Source: Cyclobacteriaceae bacterium (lineage in GTDB: Bacteria > Bacteroidota > Bacteroidia > Cytophagales > Cyclobacteriaceae). Taken from it: 64,000 nucleotides of DNA. The stretch spans positions 1-64,000 of the forward strand of contig JAEUUJ010000018.1 in NCBI GenBank assembly GCA_016786495.1. The letters run 5' to 3'. Positions within the stretch are counted from its first letter, which is position 1. Every line of letters begins with the position of its first letter. Of this stretch, positions 16,716 through 26,066 are shown piece by piece. A model generated the notes under the pieces. That model had not been told where the DNA came from, ran no database searches, and worked only from the letters and a program-made list of their open reading frames with translations. A program made the translations under genes and the position numbers.

Positions 16716-17261
16716 ATGAAACGATACTTACCCGCCTTGTTGATAATTTGTTGCTCGGCGGTTGTGGCTGCTCAAACTCCGGAGTCGGCCGACAAGGTAA
16801 TGTCAGACGCGTATACCACAGCAAAGAAGGAGAACAAGAAGGTTTTTCTGATGTTTCATGCGTCATGGTGTGGCTGGTGTCATAAAATGGATGCTGCAAT
16901 GAACGATGCATCGGTAAAGAAGTTCTTTGACGACAATTTTGTTGTCCGTCACCTTGTGGTTATGGAGTCGGAAGGAAAGAAAAATCTGGAGAACCCGGGC
17001 GCAGCTGACATGATGGAGAGATATCATGGTGGCAAATCCGGAATTCCCTATTGGCTGGTGTTTGATGCCAATGGAACGTTGCTGGCCGATTCGAAGATGC
17101 GGCCGGAAGGCGGTGGTCCGGAAACGGGTGACAACGTTGGCTGCCCGGCTACGGAGAAAGAGGTTGCTTACTTTGTAGAGATTCTAAGAAAAACTACTGC
17201 ACTAAAACAGGCTGAGCTTGATCTTATTACCAAGCGCTTTCGCCAAAACGAGGCTCACTAG
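16716..17261 (+). CDS. Secreted thioredoxin-fold protein
   Basis: The 181-residue protein starts with a signal peptide (MKRYLPALLIICCSAVVAAQ, cleaved near 20). The thioredoxin fold follows, with active site WCGWCHKMD (C52 and C55) and a cis-Pro loop GIPYWLVFD. Position after the first Cys (G-W) resembles periplasmic thiol reductases and thioredoxin_7-type proteins. It probably reduces or exchanges disulfides in the periplasm, but no partner is named by the context. It is divergent from the LuxR-type regulator, with a shared palindromic site, and its stop overlaps the convergent ABC ATPase gene by 4 bases. Confidence 0.8.
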   Translation: MKRYLPALLIICCSAVVAAQTPESADKVMSDAYTTAKKENKKVFLMFHASWCGWCHKMDAAMNDASVKKFFDDNFVVRHLVVMESEGKKNLENPGAADMMERYHGGKSGIPYWLVFDANGTLLADSKMRPEGGGPETGDNVGCPATEKEVAYFVEILRKTTALKQAELDLITKRFRQNEAH

Positions 17262-17953
17262 GCTTTGAAATAAGCCTCGAGTTCCGCCAGCATATTCTGA
17301 TTGCCTCTCAGATCATTGATCACCTTTCCTTTCTCGAGGATCACAATGCGTTCGCAAATTTCAGTCACGTGGTTCAGGTCGTGGCTTGAAATCAGGTACG
17401 TCATGCCGCGCTGTTTGCGTTCTTCCAGCAGAAGATTTTTAACACGGATTTGTGAAGTCGGGTCGAGGTTTTCAAAGGGTTCATCAAGCATGATGATTTG
17501 CGGGTTGCCCATAAATGCTGCTGCAATGCCCACTTTCTTCAAATTACCTTTCGACAGGTCGCTGATGTATTTGTCTTTGCCGGTGATTTCGCCATTGAAC
17601 AGTTCCTCAAACTTCTGATAGAAACTTTTCATGTCAGCATCGGAGTAATTGTGCAGTTTTCCCACAAAGCGGAAGTATTCATCGGGTGTGAGGTAAGGAA
17701 TCAAAAATCCTTCGTCCAGGAAAGATCCGAGGTACGATTTCCATTCGTCATTCCCCTGAACGTTTTTTCCGTTGATCTCAACTTTGCCCGCAGTTGGCCG
17801 GATCAGATCAAGAATTGTTCGGAATAAGGTGGTTTTGCCGGCACCGTTATTTCCTACCAGGCCGAAACTTTCGTTCTGACCGATGGATAGTTCTGCGATG
17901 TCAAGAACGGTGACATCTTTGTAAGCTTTTTTTAGTGACTGGATAGCGATCAT
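17258..17953 (-). CDS. ABC transporter ATP-binding protein
   Basis: This 231-residue ABC ATPase has Walker A GLVGNNGAGKTTLF (about 32-45), the signature LSKGNLKKVGIA (a degenerate LSGGQ), Walker B IIMLDEPFENLDP and the switch His in ISSHDLNHV. It is of the ABC-2 exporter type. The gene lies 6 bases after the DUF5687 permease gene on the same strand, so the pair should form one exporter. The substrate is unknown. Confidence 0.88.
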   Translation of the reverse strand: MIAIQSLKKAYKDVTVLDIAELSIGQNESFGLVGNNGAGKTTLFRTILDLIRPTAGKVEINGKNVQGNDEWKSYLGSFLDEGFLIPYLTPDEYFRFVGKLHNYSDADMKSFYQKFEELFNGEITGKDKYISDLSKGNLKKVGIAAAFMGNPQIIMLDEPFENLDPTSQIRVKNLLLEERKQRGMTYLISSHDLNHVTEICERIVILEKGKVINDLRGNQNMLAELEAYFKA

Positions 17954-17959
17954 AATGTG

Positions 17960-19435
17960 TTAATCTTGTCTGAAACCTTCTGCGATGGAATACTTTAAAC
18001 GCTCGAGGCGTTTAACTGTTAGCGTTAAAAGATAGGGCCTAAGCACAATTCCCAGTACCCCGGTTAACCCGATGGCAATGATGCCCAGATCGGACCGGCC
18101 GAAAATTGCGAAGGGGATGTAAAAGACGTATGGACTCAGGAGCAGGGGTATGCCCATTACCCATTGTGCCGCGCCAACACCCTGATAGTTCATGGAGCCA
18201 CCTTTGGTCAGGTTAATTTTTTTCGGCCCCCACATGGCCATATTCAGGATGATAAAAATATTCACGCCCAGGTTGAACAACGTGAGCATCGCGTTCGCGA
18301 AAACAATGTCCCATCCAAACCAGGCATACGGGATGCTTAGCAGGAAACAGAACACGGTTGCCGTGTTCAGCAACCAGTATTTTGATTCGATGAATTGACG
18401 AAGCGATACCGGCCGCGTAAGGGTAAAGTCAAAATGACTCGCTTGCCAGCTATACAAATACTGCCCGTAGTTGATCATGAAAATACCGGTGATGAATAAG
18501 CCAATGAACAGGAGGAACCACGGCATATCTACGCGGTATGTGTCCTTCGTATAGAAGATTAGTCCGTACAACAGAAAAAGGCCCGACACGTATAAAACTG
18601 TGCGCGGCCGCTTGTTGCGGAAAATGAGCTTAAGCTCCAGGGCAATCCAGTCTCCCATGTTTCCGAGCCCCTGCAGGAATGAAAAGTCCTGGGTTTTTCG
18701 CTTAACCGTACTGGCTTGTTGTTCGTCTGTGTAAACGCCCTGCAGAAAAAACCGGTAACAAAAGAGATATAGTGCAGCCAGCAACAGAAATATCACCAGT
18801 ACCACGCCTGCCTGGCTGGCAGCCGAAGAGAATAATGCTGCTGAAACATCCGATAACCTGAACCAGCTGTAGTAATCAGCGGCAGCAAGGAAGGAGAAGA
18901 AGAGAACAAAAATCAGAATGCCCCAGATTGAGTCATCCAACTGTTTTTTGAAGAGGATGACGAGGTAGTGCAGTGCAAGGCTCACCAACCAAATAGAAAG
19001 CAGCCATGTGCAGGCTCCGCCTAAGCCAAATTTCCCGGCCACTACCGTAAAGGCAAACGGCATGAACAACAACAATACAAGGAAGTTCATGACATGGACC
19101 AGCGATTTGATAAGCAAAAAATGCATGATGCCAGATCGCCTGATCGGAAGATGGAGGTATGGCTGAATATCGATTACTGGCAGATTTTGGATCATGTAGC
19201 GCATCACGAATTCCAAAACAAAATAGTAGAGCAGCAACATGTTCACGAACAGAAAGCTGTCGGACTGGTCGAGGGCTTTCGTAATGATCGTGTTCAGTGC
19301 GAAGCCGAAGGCAAGCGAGTACCCCACCATCATGAGTGCCATGATACCGAGGAAGACGGACGTGGCTGCATCTTTATTAAAAGATGAGGATCGTGTGAAT
19401 TTTTTCCAGCCGTGATCGAGAAGTGTTGTAACCAT
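17960..19435 (-). CDS. DUF5687 family ABC permease
   Basis: This 491-residue polytopic protein has about 12 hydrophobic segments, opening with a cytosolic LLDHGWKKFTRSSSF stretch. The length, pattern and direct coupling to an ABC ATPase match the Bacteroidota DUF5687 family, thought to be the membrane part of an ABC-2-type exporter. A loop near residues 245-265 (about FSFLQGLGNMGDWIALELK) leads into the second half. It is the first gene of a two-gene operon. The substrate cannot be predicted. Confidence 0.75.
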   Translation of the reverse strand: MVTTLLDHGWKKFTRSSSFNKDAATSVFLGIMALMMVGYSLAFGFALNTIITKALDQSDSFLFVNMLLLYYFVLEFVMRYMIQNLPVIDIQPYLHLPIRRSGIMHFLLIKSLVHVMNFLVLLLFMPFAFTVVAGKFGLGGACTWLLSIWLVSLALHYLVILFKKQLDDSIWGILIFVLFFSFLAAADYYSWFRLSDVSAALFSSAASQAGVVLVIFLLLAALYLFCYRFFLQGVYTDEQQASTVKRKTQDFSFLQGLGNMGDWIALELKLIFRNKRPRTVLYVSGLFLLYGLIFYTKDTYRVDMPWFLLFIGLFITGIFMINYGQYLYSWQASHFDFTLTRPVSLRQFIESKYWLLNTATVFCFLLSIPYAWFGWDIVFANAMLTLFNLGVNIFIILNMAMWGPKKINLTKGGSMNYQGVGAAQWVMGIPLLLSPYVFYIPFAIFGRSDLGIIAIGLTGVLGIVLRPYLLTLTVKRLERLKYSIAEGFRQD

Positions 19436-19465
19436 GATGGCTAAAAATAGCGACTGTCAGGGCAT

Positions 19466-19494
19466 AAAAAAAGAGGCTGTTTCGGCAGCCTCTT
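19466..19494 (-). terminator. Terminator of the amino-acid permease gene
   Basis: AAGAGGCTG (19471-19479) pairs perfectly with CAGCCTCTT (19486-19494) around a 6-base loop. The run of seven A at 19466-19472 is a U tract on the minus strand, so it ends the permease transcript, whose stop is at 19516. Confidence 0.85.
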
Positions 19495-19515
19495 AAAATG
19501 TTTATACAATTCGCC

Positions 19516-21021
19516 CTAAGGCTTCTTTGTGAGCTTACTGTGGTGGCGGCTGTACGCGAAGTACACCACCAAACCAATAACCATCCACACCGCGGCAACG
19601 GTCAACGTTCTGCTGTCGATGGCGGCAATCATGGCGGTACAGATTACAGCACCCAAAATTGGCACCAACGGGAATTTCTTAGACGACAAAGGAGATTTAA
19701 ACGGCCGTTCGATGTTCGGTGATTTGATTCTCAGAATCCAAACCCCGAGGCTTACCAGTACAAACGCGAATAACGTTCCAAAACTCGTCAAGTCTCCCGC
19801 TACGTGACCGGGTACAAATGCGGCAAACAAGCCTACGAATACAAACAGAATCCAGTTTGACCGGTATGGTGTTTGAAAGCGTGGGTGCAATACGCTGAAT
19901 ACTTTTGGAATGAGTCCGTCATTGCTCATGGTATAGAACACGCGGCTCTGACCCAACAACATAACCAGGATTACCGATGAGAAACCCGCGAGGATCGCAA
20001 TGGTAACAGCTGTTGAAAGCCACTCATATCCCGGCATGTAATGACTAATTGCGTAAGCCACTGAAGCTTCACCACCTTTTTGCGGATCGGCAAAGTCCTG
20101 CCAGGGTGCCACACCGGTTAACACGTGACCGAATAAGATGTATAGAATGGTACATACCACCAGCGATCCAAGAATACCAATCGGCATATCGCGTTTTGGA
20201 TTCTTAGCTTCCTGCGCAGCGGTAGACACTGCATCGAAACCAATAAAGGCAAAGAACACAATCGCGGCACCGCCCAACACTCCGCCCCATCCGAATTTGT
20301 TCCATTCGGTGTACTCGCGGATTACTTTTCCCGACTGATCGATTACAGGCGCAGCGCCTTCAGGAATCATGTACGGTGTGTGATTTCCCGGGTTAATAAA
20401 CTGCCATCCAATGAAGATGAACAACACTACAATGGCTACTTTGATGAACACAATGATCGCGTTAACAAAAGCAGACTCCTGCGTTCCTTTGATCAGTAGC
20501 AGCGTTAACAACAACAGAATAATTAAGGCAGGGGCGTTGATAATACCCTGATGGAAGACTCCGTTTGCATCGGTAATGCTCTCAAACGGAGAGTGACACC
20601 ACTCGTATGGAATCCCCCCTCCCAGAAGCCGGTTTAAATATTCACTCCATGCAATACTAACGGTTGCCGCACCCAGGGCATACTCCATAATGAGTGCCCA
20701 ACCGATAATCCAGGCAACAATCTCACCCATGGTAACATAACTGTAGGCATATGCACTGCCGGCTACCGGAATCATGGATGCGAACTCGGCATAACACAAT
20801 CCCGCAAAGGCACAACCCACAGCGGCAATGATAAACGAAATGGTAACGGCAGGACCAGCGGCCTGGCCGGCAGCAGCAGCAGTACGAACAAACAACCCTG
20901 CACCAATGATCGCTCCGATTCCGAGTGCGATCAGGTTGGCAGGACCCAGCGTTCGCTTCAATCCTTTTTCATTACTGGCTGCCAGTAACTGTTCAAGAGG
21001 CTTCTTGACAAACAAACTCAT
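19516..21021 (-). CDS. APC-family amino acid permease
   Basis: This is a 501-residue member of the APC superfamily, cationic-amino-acid-transporter/YfnA-like. It has about 12 membrane helices and the substrate-site motif IALGIGAIIGAGLFV (about 31-45) in helix 1. FFAFIGFDAVSTAAQEAKNP is the conserved helix 6 to loop segment. It carries out proton- or exchange-driven amino-acid uptake at the inner membrane; the specificity is not visible. It stands alone with its own terminator downstream. The 113 bases between it and lspA show no other clear signal. Confidence 0.87.
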   Translation of the reverse strand: MSLFVKKPLEQLLAASNEKGLKRTLGPANLIALGIGAIIGAGLFVRTAAAAGQAAGPAVTISFIIAAVGCAFAGLCYAEFASMIPVAGSAYAYSYVTMGEIVAWIIGWALIMEYALGAATVSIAWSEYLNRLLGGGIPYEWCHSPFESITDANGVFHQGIINAPALIILLLLTLLLIKGTQESAFVNAIIVFIKVAIVVLFIFIGWQFINPGNHTPYMIPEGAAPVIDQSGKVIREYTEWNKFGWGGVLGGAAIVFFAFIGFDAVSTAAQEAKNPKRDMPIGILGSLVVCTILYILFGHVLTGVAPWQDFADPQKGGEASVAYAISHYMPGYEWLSTAVTIAILAGFSSVILVMLLGQSRVFYTMSNDGLIPKVFSVLHPRFQTPYRSNWILFVFVGLFAAFVPGHVAGDLTSFGTLFAFVLVSLGVWILRIKSPNIERPFKSPLSSKKFPLVPILGAVICTAMIAAIDSRTLTVAAVWMVIGLVVYFAYSRHHSKLTKKP

Positions 21022-21134
21022 TGATTATACGGTTAGGTAAAACTTCAGTAGCCCTAAAAGTACTAAGAATAATGAATTTGCCTAAACCGCAGAATGGGCT
21101 AAGACTCAATTTATTACGCAAGCGGCATGATTTC

Positions 21135-21800
21135 CTAAGCCGAATGCTCCTCAGGCCTGGTTTCGCCTGCCGGAGGCAGCGGCTCGGACAGCGATGGCGT
21201 TTCTTCTGTGCGCACAACAGGTTGTTCCTTTTCTTGGAAGAACCGCTTTTGCATGATTAGAATAATTACAACACCGATAAAAATAGATGAGTCGGCAATG
21301 TTAAACACAGGACTGAAGAACTCGAAATATTCACCACCGATAAATGGAATCCAGTTCGGCCACGTCAGATCGAAGATCGGGAAATACAGCATGTCGATCA
21401 CCTGACCGTGAAACCATGGCGTGGGAGCATCGGCCGGAGCGTTGTTAAGAAAAACCCCGTAAAAGGTGCTGTCGATTACGTTGCCTACTGCTCCTCCTAA
21501 AATCAATCCCATGCAAAGGAGGAAACCGTTATGTACTCCGCGCTTCGCCATCTTCCACAGGTAATAGCTGATGCCGATCATCGCAAGAATCCGGAAGATG
21601 GTTAGTGCAAGCTTTCCGAACTCATTATCCCATTTAATGCCAAATGCCATTCCGGGATTGAGTAAATAATGAATCCGGAACCAGTCGCCAAAAACAAAAA
21701 TTTCTTCGTGGAGGTACATGTTGTTGTACACCAGGATTTTTGACGCCTGATCGATGAGAATGACGATAAAGGCAACGAGAAAATATTTTAGAATCTTCAT
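21135..21800 (-). CDS. lspA: Lipoprotein signal peptidase
   Basis: LspA cleaves the signal peptide of prolipoproteins before the lipidated Cys. The four-helix membrane protein has NPGMAFGI (48-55), GGAVGNVID (102-110), VIDMLYFP with D136, and FNIADSSIF with D170. D136 and D170 fit the aspartyl catalytic dyad. At 221 residues it is longer than the E. coli enzyme because of an insert near 113-133 and a Pro/Glu-rich C-terminal tail (about 190-221), as in other Bacteroidota. It lies 55 bases after ileS, an old and widespread gene order (ileS-lspA). Confidence 0.95.
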   Translation of the reverse strand: MKILKYFLVAFIVILIDQASKILVYNNMYLHEEIFVFGDWFRIHYLLNPGMAFGIKWDNEFGKLALTIFRILAMIGISYYLWKMAKRGVHNGFLLCMGLILGGAVGNVIDSTFYGVFLNNAPADAPTPWFHGQVIDMLYFPIFDLTWPNWIPFIGGEYFEFFSPVFNIADSSIFIGVVIILIMQKRFFQEKEQPVVRTEETPSLSEPLPPAGETRPEEHSA

Positions 21801-21816
21801 TTAGTATGGTATAGCG

Positions 21817-21851
21817 ATCCACAGACAAACGTTAATCTGTCGTCTGTGGAT
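21817..21851. promoter_or_regulatory. Hairpin between ileS and lspA
   Basis: ATCCACAGAC (21817-21826) and GTCTGTGGAT (21842-21851) form a perfect 10-bp stem with a 15-base loop. No U tract follows on either strand. It may modulate read-through from ileS to lspA or protect a transcript end. Confidence 0.5.
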
Positions 21852-21855
21852 AATA

Positions 21856-24800
21856 TTATTTACGAGTAACCTTAACCTTCAGGTTGAAATCTTCCATTTC
21901 GATTTCCACCGCATCGCTTACGCTGGATTTAATCTCCAACGCCAATGCCTGCGTTTCCGTGCGGATGTAATCCGAAAATTCCGTAATGGCTTTGTCGACT
22001 TCTGCAGAACTCGCTTCCAGTTCAACCGAAATCTTATCGAGCACCTCCAGACCCATGTCTTTGCGGAGGTTTTGAATGCGGTTTACAAAATCGCGTGCAG
22101 TTCCTTCTTTCTTCAACGCATCGGTCAGGGTGATGTCGAGCGCCACGGTAACATTGCCTTCGCTGGCTACCGACCAGCCCGGGATATCTTCCGAAGAAAT
22201 CAGAACATCTTCTACCACCAGGTCAAATCCGCCTTTGCTGAGTTTGCCTTTCTTCTCGATTGTCTGAATGTCTTCTTTTGTGAAGGAAGCAATCACGGCA
22301 GAAACTTCTTTCATCTTCGGACCGTATTGCTTGCCGAGCTTGGCGAGATTGGGTTTCACTTTCTTCACAAGCAAATCTGACGTGTCATCGATATACTGAA
22401 TCTCTTTCACGTTAACTTCTGCCTTGATGATATCTTCCACGCTCTTCACACGCTGCGCAAATTTTTCATCGAGCACGGGCAGCAAAACTTTCTGTAGGGG
22501 CGTGCGTACTTTGATTTTGCTGTTTTTACGGATGGAGTGCACGAGCGAACAAATGCGCTGGGCGTAGTCCATCGAAATCTCAAGCTCGGTATCCTTACGG
22601 TTCGGCTGAGCCTTCACCAACAATGTATGGTGCACCGATTCGTACTGCAGCGGAGTATTGTTGGCTTTGGCCTTTTGTCGGATGTTGTCGGTTAAGTTTT
22701 TATACAGCCACTCGCTGAAGAATGGCGCAATGGGCGACATCAGTTGTGCCGTCACCATCAAACATTCGTACAGCGTTTCGTAAGCCGCTTTTTTATCGAC
22801 CGACATTCCAGCCGTAGTTCCGGCAGAGGCTGGTTGCCAGAAACGCTTCCGGTTGAGCCGAACGTACCAGTTCGACAGGTGATCGTTGACAAATTCCTGG
22901 ATAGCCCGTGCAGCTTTCGTTGGCTCGTAATCGTTGTACGCAGCTGTAACCTCTTCGATGAGTGATTGTTCTTTTGTAATAATCCACTTATCGAGCGGGG
23001 TCAGCTTATCCCACGCTACGTTATTCATTTCGTCCTTTTCAAAACCATCGATGTTCGCATACAACGCGAAGAAAGAATACGTGTTGATGAGCGTTCCAAA
23101 GAACTTCCGCTGGGTTTCAACGATCCCGTCAAAGTCGAACTTGAGGTTATCCCATGGTGGCGCATTTTCAATCATGTACCAGCGTACCACATCGGCTCCA
23201 TATTTAGAGAGGCTTTCGAACGGGTTTACCACGTTGCCTTTACTCTTGCTCATCTTGTTGCCGTTTTTATCGAGCACAAGACCGTTCGAGATCACGTTTT
23301 TAAACGCTACGCCCGGATTATTTACCTTTTTGTTAACGGCTTTGATCTCCTCGCTGGATTCGCTCAACAGGTTTGCGATCGCGTGAAGTGTAAAGAACCA
23401 TCCGCGGGTCTGGTCTACGCCTTCGGCAATGTAATCGGCCGGATAACTTTTCTCGAACACGTCTTTGTTCTCGAACGGGTAGTGCCATTGCGCATACGGC
23501 ATCGCGCCCGAATCGAACCAAACGTCAATCAGATCGCTTTCGCGATACATCGGCTCGCCCTTGCTGCTCACAAGGATAATTTCGTCAACGTGCGGCCGGT
23601 GCAGATCAAATGCAGCGCTGCGAATGTCGAATTTGGAATTTGCGATGCCGGCTTTTTTTGCCTTTTCAACTTCCTGTTCGAGGTGTGCTACCGAGCCGAT
23701 GCAAATTTCTTCTTTACCGTCCTTCGTTCTCCAGATTGGAAGCGGTGTTCCCCAGTAGCGTGAACGCGAGAGGTTCCAGTCGACCAGGTTCTCAAGCCAG
23801 TTTCCAAAGCGGCCGGTTCCGGTTGATTCCGGTTTCCAGTTAATGGTTTTGTTGGTCTCCACCATTTTGCCCTTAAGCGCAGTGGTTTTGATGAACCAAC
23901 TATCGAGCGGATAATACAATACAGGCTTGTCGGTACGCCAGCAGTGCGGATAGGTGTGTTCGTACTTCTCTACTTTAAAGGCCTTGTTTTCTTCTTTCAG
24001 AATGATCGAGATGATCACATCGGTGTTTTTGTAATCCGCGTTGCTTTCATCTTCATTCGTATAATTCTTAACATAGAAGTCGTCATCGCCCAGTGGCTTG
24101 TGGGTTTTGATGTTGTACTTTGCTACGCCTTCTTTCAGTTTGGCACCGATCGTGGAAATGAATTTTCCTTTCCGGTCAACGGTCGGTACTTCGTTTCCGC
24201 CTTCATCGTTCACCGTCAGGGCCGGGATACCATTTTGTTTTGCTACGCGGAAGTCGTCCGCACCGAAGGTGGGAGAGATGTGTACCACACCGGTACCGTC
24301 TTCAGTCGTTACGAAGTCGCCTGTTACTACATGAAATGCTTTATTCACATCCGTTAACGGCTGGATGTACGGCATGAGTTGCTCGTACTCAACGCCCGCA
24401 AGTTGCGATCCTTTGAAATCGGTAACATGACTTTTTACTTCAAGCCCTTCTTTCTCGAGGTTCTTGATGATGGATGCCACACTGCCCTCAAATACACTTG
24501 CTGCGCGATCTTTCGCTATGATAATGGTTTGCGGGGTTTTGGTGTACGGGTTAACCGTTACAAACTTCGAGTACACAATGTTCGGCCCAACCGCCAGTGC
24601 CGTGTTTGACGGAAGTGTCCACGGAGTGGTCGTCCAGGCGAGGATGTATAAGTCACCGACTGTGCGCGAGTGGAACAGCGATTCTGATTTTGCATTCCGC
24701 TTCACCTTGAATTGTGCTACGATGGACGTGTCTTTTACGTCTTTGTAGCATCCGGGCAGGTTGAGCTCGTGCGAACTGAGTCCGGTACCCGCAGCGGGTG

Positions 24801-25347
24801 AGTAAGGCTGAATGGTATAGCCTTTATATAAGAGCTGTTTGTCGTAGAACTGCTTTAAGATCCACCACAGCGATTCGATGTATTCTTTTTCGTAGGTGAT
24901 GTACGGATTTTTCAGGTCGACCCAATAACCCATTTTCACAGTGAGGTCGTCCCACTGATCCTTATACATCATCACCGTTTCGCGGCACTTCTTGTTATAC
25001 TCTTCAATAGAGATTTTGCGGCCGATATCGTCTTTGGTGATACCGAGTTGTTTCTCCACTTGCAGCTCTACGGGTAGGCCGTGTGTATCCCAGCCGCCTT
25101 TGCGTTTTACCTGGTAGCCCTGCAGGGTTTTGTACCGGCAGAAAATGTCTTTCACGGTACGGGCCATCACGTGGTGAATGCCCGGAGTTCCATTGGCCGA
25201 TGGGGGGCCTTCGTAGAAGGTAAAGGTTTCGGCACCTTCGCGGTTAGCCACCGATTTTTCAAAAATTTTCTCGTCTTTCCAGAATTTCAGGATTTCGTCT
25301 GCGATTGCGGCAAAATTGACGTCTTTGTGCTCTTTGTACGTGCTCAC
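21856..25347 (-). CDS. ileS: isoleucine-tRNA ligase, IleRS2-like with GIHH signature
   Basis: IleRS charges tRNA-Ile and edits misactivated valine. The 1163 residues contain the class I catalytic core, the CP1 editing domain (WTTTPWTLPSNTALAVG), KMSKS at 698-702 and a long C-terminal anticodon domain. The FGWDTHGLPVE-like GGWDTHGLPVE and the large size point to the eukaryotic-like IleRS2 group, which tends to resist mupirocin. The first signature motif is unusual: where HIGH is expected the protein reads GIHH (56-59, in NGTPGIHHVMA). The start codon is GTG at 25347. The next gene on the strand is lspA. Confidence 0.95.
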   Translation of the reverse strand: MSTYKEHKDVNFAAIADEILKFWKDEKIFEKSVANREGAETFTFYEGPPSANGTPGIHHVMARTVKDIFCRYKTLQGYQVKRKGGWDTHGLPVELQVEKQLGITKDDIGRKISIEEYNKKCRETVMMYKDQWDDLTVKMGYWVDLKNPYITYEKEYIESLWWILKQFYDKQLLYKGYTIQPYSPAAGTGLSSHELNLPGCYKDVKDTSIVAQFKVKRNAKSESLFHSRTVGDLYILAWTTTPWTLPSNTALAVGPNIVYSKFVTVNPYTKTPQTIIIAKDRAASVFEGSVASIIKNLEKEGLEVKSHVTDFKGSQLAGVEYEQLMPYIQPLTDVNKAFHVVTGDFVTTEDGTGVVHISPTFGADDFRVAKQNGIPALTVNDEGGNEVPTVDRKGKFISTIGAKLKEGVAKYNIKTHKPLGDDDFYVKNYTNEDESNADYKNTDVIISIILKEENKAFKVEKYEHTYPHCWRTDKPVLYYPLDSWFIKTTALKGKMVETNKTINWKPESTGTGRFGNWLENLVDWNLSRSRYWGTPLPIWRTKDGKEEICIGSVAHLEQEVEKAKKAGIANSKFDIRSAAFDLHRPHVDEIILVSSKGEPMYRESDLIDVWFDSGAMPYAQWHYPFENKDVFEKSYPADYIAEGVDQTRGWFFTLHAIANLLSESSEEIKAVNKKVNNPGVAFKNVISNGLVLDKNGNKMSKSKGNVVNPFESLSKYGADVVRWYMIENAPPWDNLKFDFDGIVETQRKFFGTLINTYSFFALYANIDGFEKDEMNNVAWDKLTPLDKWIITKEQSLIEEVTAAYNDYEPTKAARAIQEFVNDHLSNWYVRLNRKRFWQPASAGTTAGMSVDKKAAYETLYECLMVTAQLMSPIAPFFSEWLYKNLTDNIRQKAKANNTPLQYESVHHTLLVKAQPNRKDTELEISMDYAQRICSLVHSIRKNSKIKVRTPLQKVLLPVLDEKFAQRVKSVEDIIKAEVNVKEIQYIDDTSDLLVKKVKPNLAKLGKQYGPKMKEVSAVIASFTKEDIQTIEKKGKLSKGGFDLVVEDVLISSEDIPGWSVASEGNVTVALDITLTDALKKEGTARDFVNRIQNLRKDMGLEVLDKISVELEASSAEVDKAITEFSDYIRTETQALALEIKSSVSDAVEIEMEDFNLKVKVTRK

Positions 25348-25448
25348 GGTTCAAAAAAATAGAGCGCAATTTAGGATATTTTAGGCATTGGGAATCAGGC
25401 GGTGGCAATCTTCTCGAATGGTGTGGGGCCCCGACAATACCGGCTAAA

Positions 25449-25856
25449 TTAGCCTTCGAACCTTATGCCCTCTATATTCTGAAAATCAGATTTATTAGCC
25501 GTTGCGATGGTACCAATGCCGTTAACGAGGCCTATCGCTGCGATTTCAAGGTCATGAATTTTTAATCCCTTAGGTTGATACTTAGCTGCAAGCTCCAATA
25601 ATTTCTCGTGACTGATAGGAGAAGGGTACAATACCTCCAGGATGGCAACGAATTCACTGATATCTTTCAACGCTTCAAGTGGCGAAAGCAGAGGACTACT
25701 TCCTTTTGTTACCACTGCGTAATATTCGGACAGGTTTTTAGATGTTGTGTAGAGTTTCGTGTTACTCTTGATAACTCTTTCAGCGAAATCATGGAAGACT
25801 GAAGAAGAATCTTTGGAGTAGATTAAAATATTTGTGTCAACAAGCAGCTTACTCAT
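25449..25856 (-). CDS. VapC-like PIN-domain toxin
   Basis: This 135-residue PIN nuclease has all four expected acidic residues: D7 in LVDTNILIY, E44 in LSEYY, D102 in KIHDLEIAA and D124 in NKSDF. VapC toxins cleave RNA, often initiator or other tRNAs, with Mg2+ held by these residues. It overlaps the stop of the upstream small gene by 8 bases, the typical antitoxin-toxin layout. The target RNA is unknown. The 100 bases between it and ileS hold no visible gene or terminator. Confidence 0.85.
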   Translation of the reverse strand: MSKLLVDTNILIYSKDSSSVFHDFAERVIKSNTKLYTTSKNLSEYYAVVTKGSSPLLSPLEALKDISEFVAILEVLYPSPISHEKLLELAAKYQPKGLKIHDLEIAAIGLVNGIGTIATANKSDFQNIEGIRFEG

Positions 25857-26031
25857 AGGCCGCTGATCGAATATCAGTTTTGTCTAGTTTGCCCTTAAAG
25901 TCTCTTGTTGTCCAATTTTTATTGGTGCTTTTCTGAATGCCTGTTATATTTCGCAATAAGGCATACGCAATTTCAAGCAGATTGTCCGGGAGTTTATCCA
26001 CTTCTTTCTTGATTTCTTCCTTGGTAACCAT
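25849..26031 (-). CDS. VapB-like antitoxin
   Basis: This small protein of about 60 residues starts at MVTKEEIKKEVDKL (26031; another ATG lies five codons upstream). An N-terminal helical part with KLPDNLLEIAYALL is followed by a C-terminal tail, RDFKGKLDKTDIRSAAYE, of the sort that wraps around a PIN toxin. No classic DNA-binding motif is obvious. The antitoxin role is inferred from size and its 8-base overlap with the PIN gene. Confidence 0.7.
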   Translation of the reverse strand: MVTKEEIKKEVDKLPDNLLEIAYALLRNITGIQKSTNKNWTTRDFKGKLDKTDIRSAAYE

Positions 26032-26066
26032 ATAAGCAAAATACAAAAAAAATCTCGAATAGGTTC

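Noticed and set aside
22966-23763. 265-codon open frame on the plus strand
   Set aside because: It lies wholly inside ileS on the other strand, has a low-complexity mix of residues and no domain or start signal; it is a shadow of the GC-rich codons of ileS.
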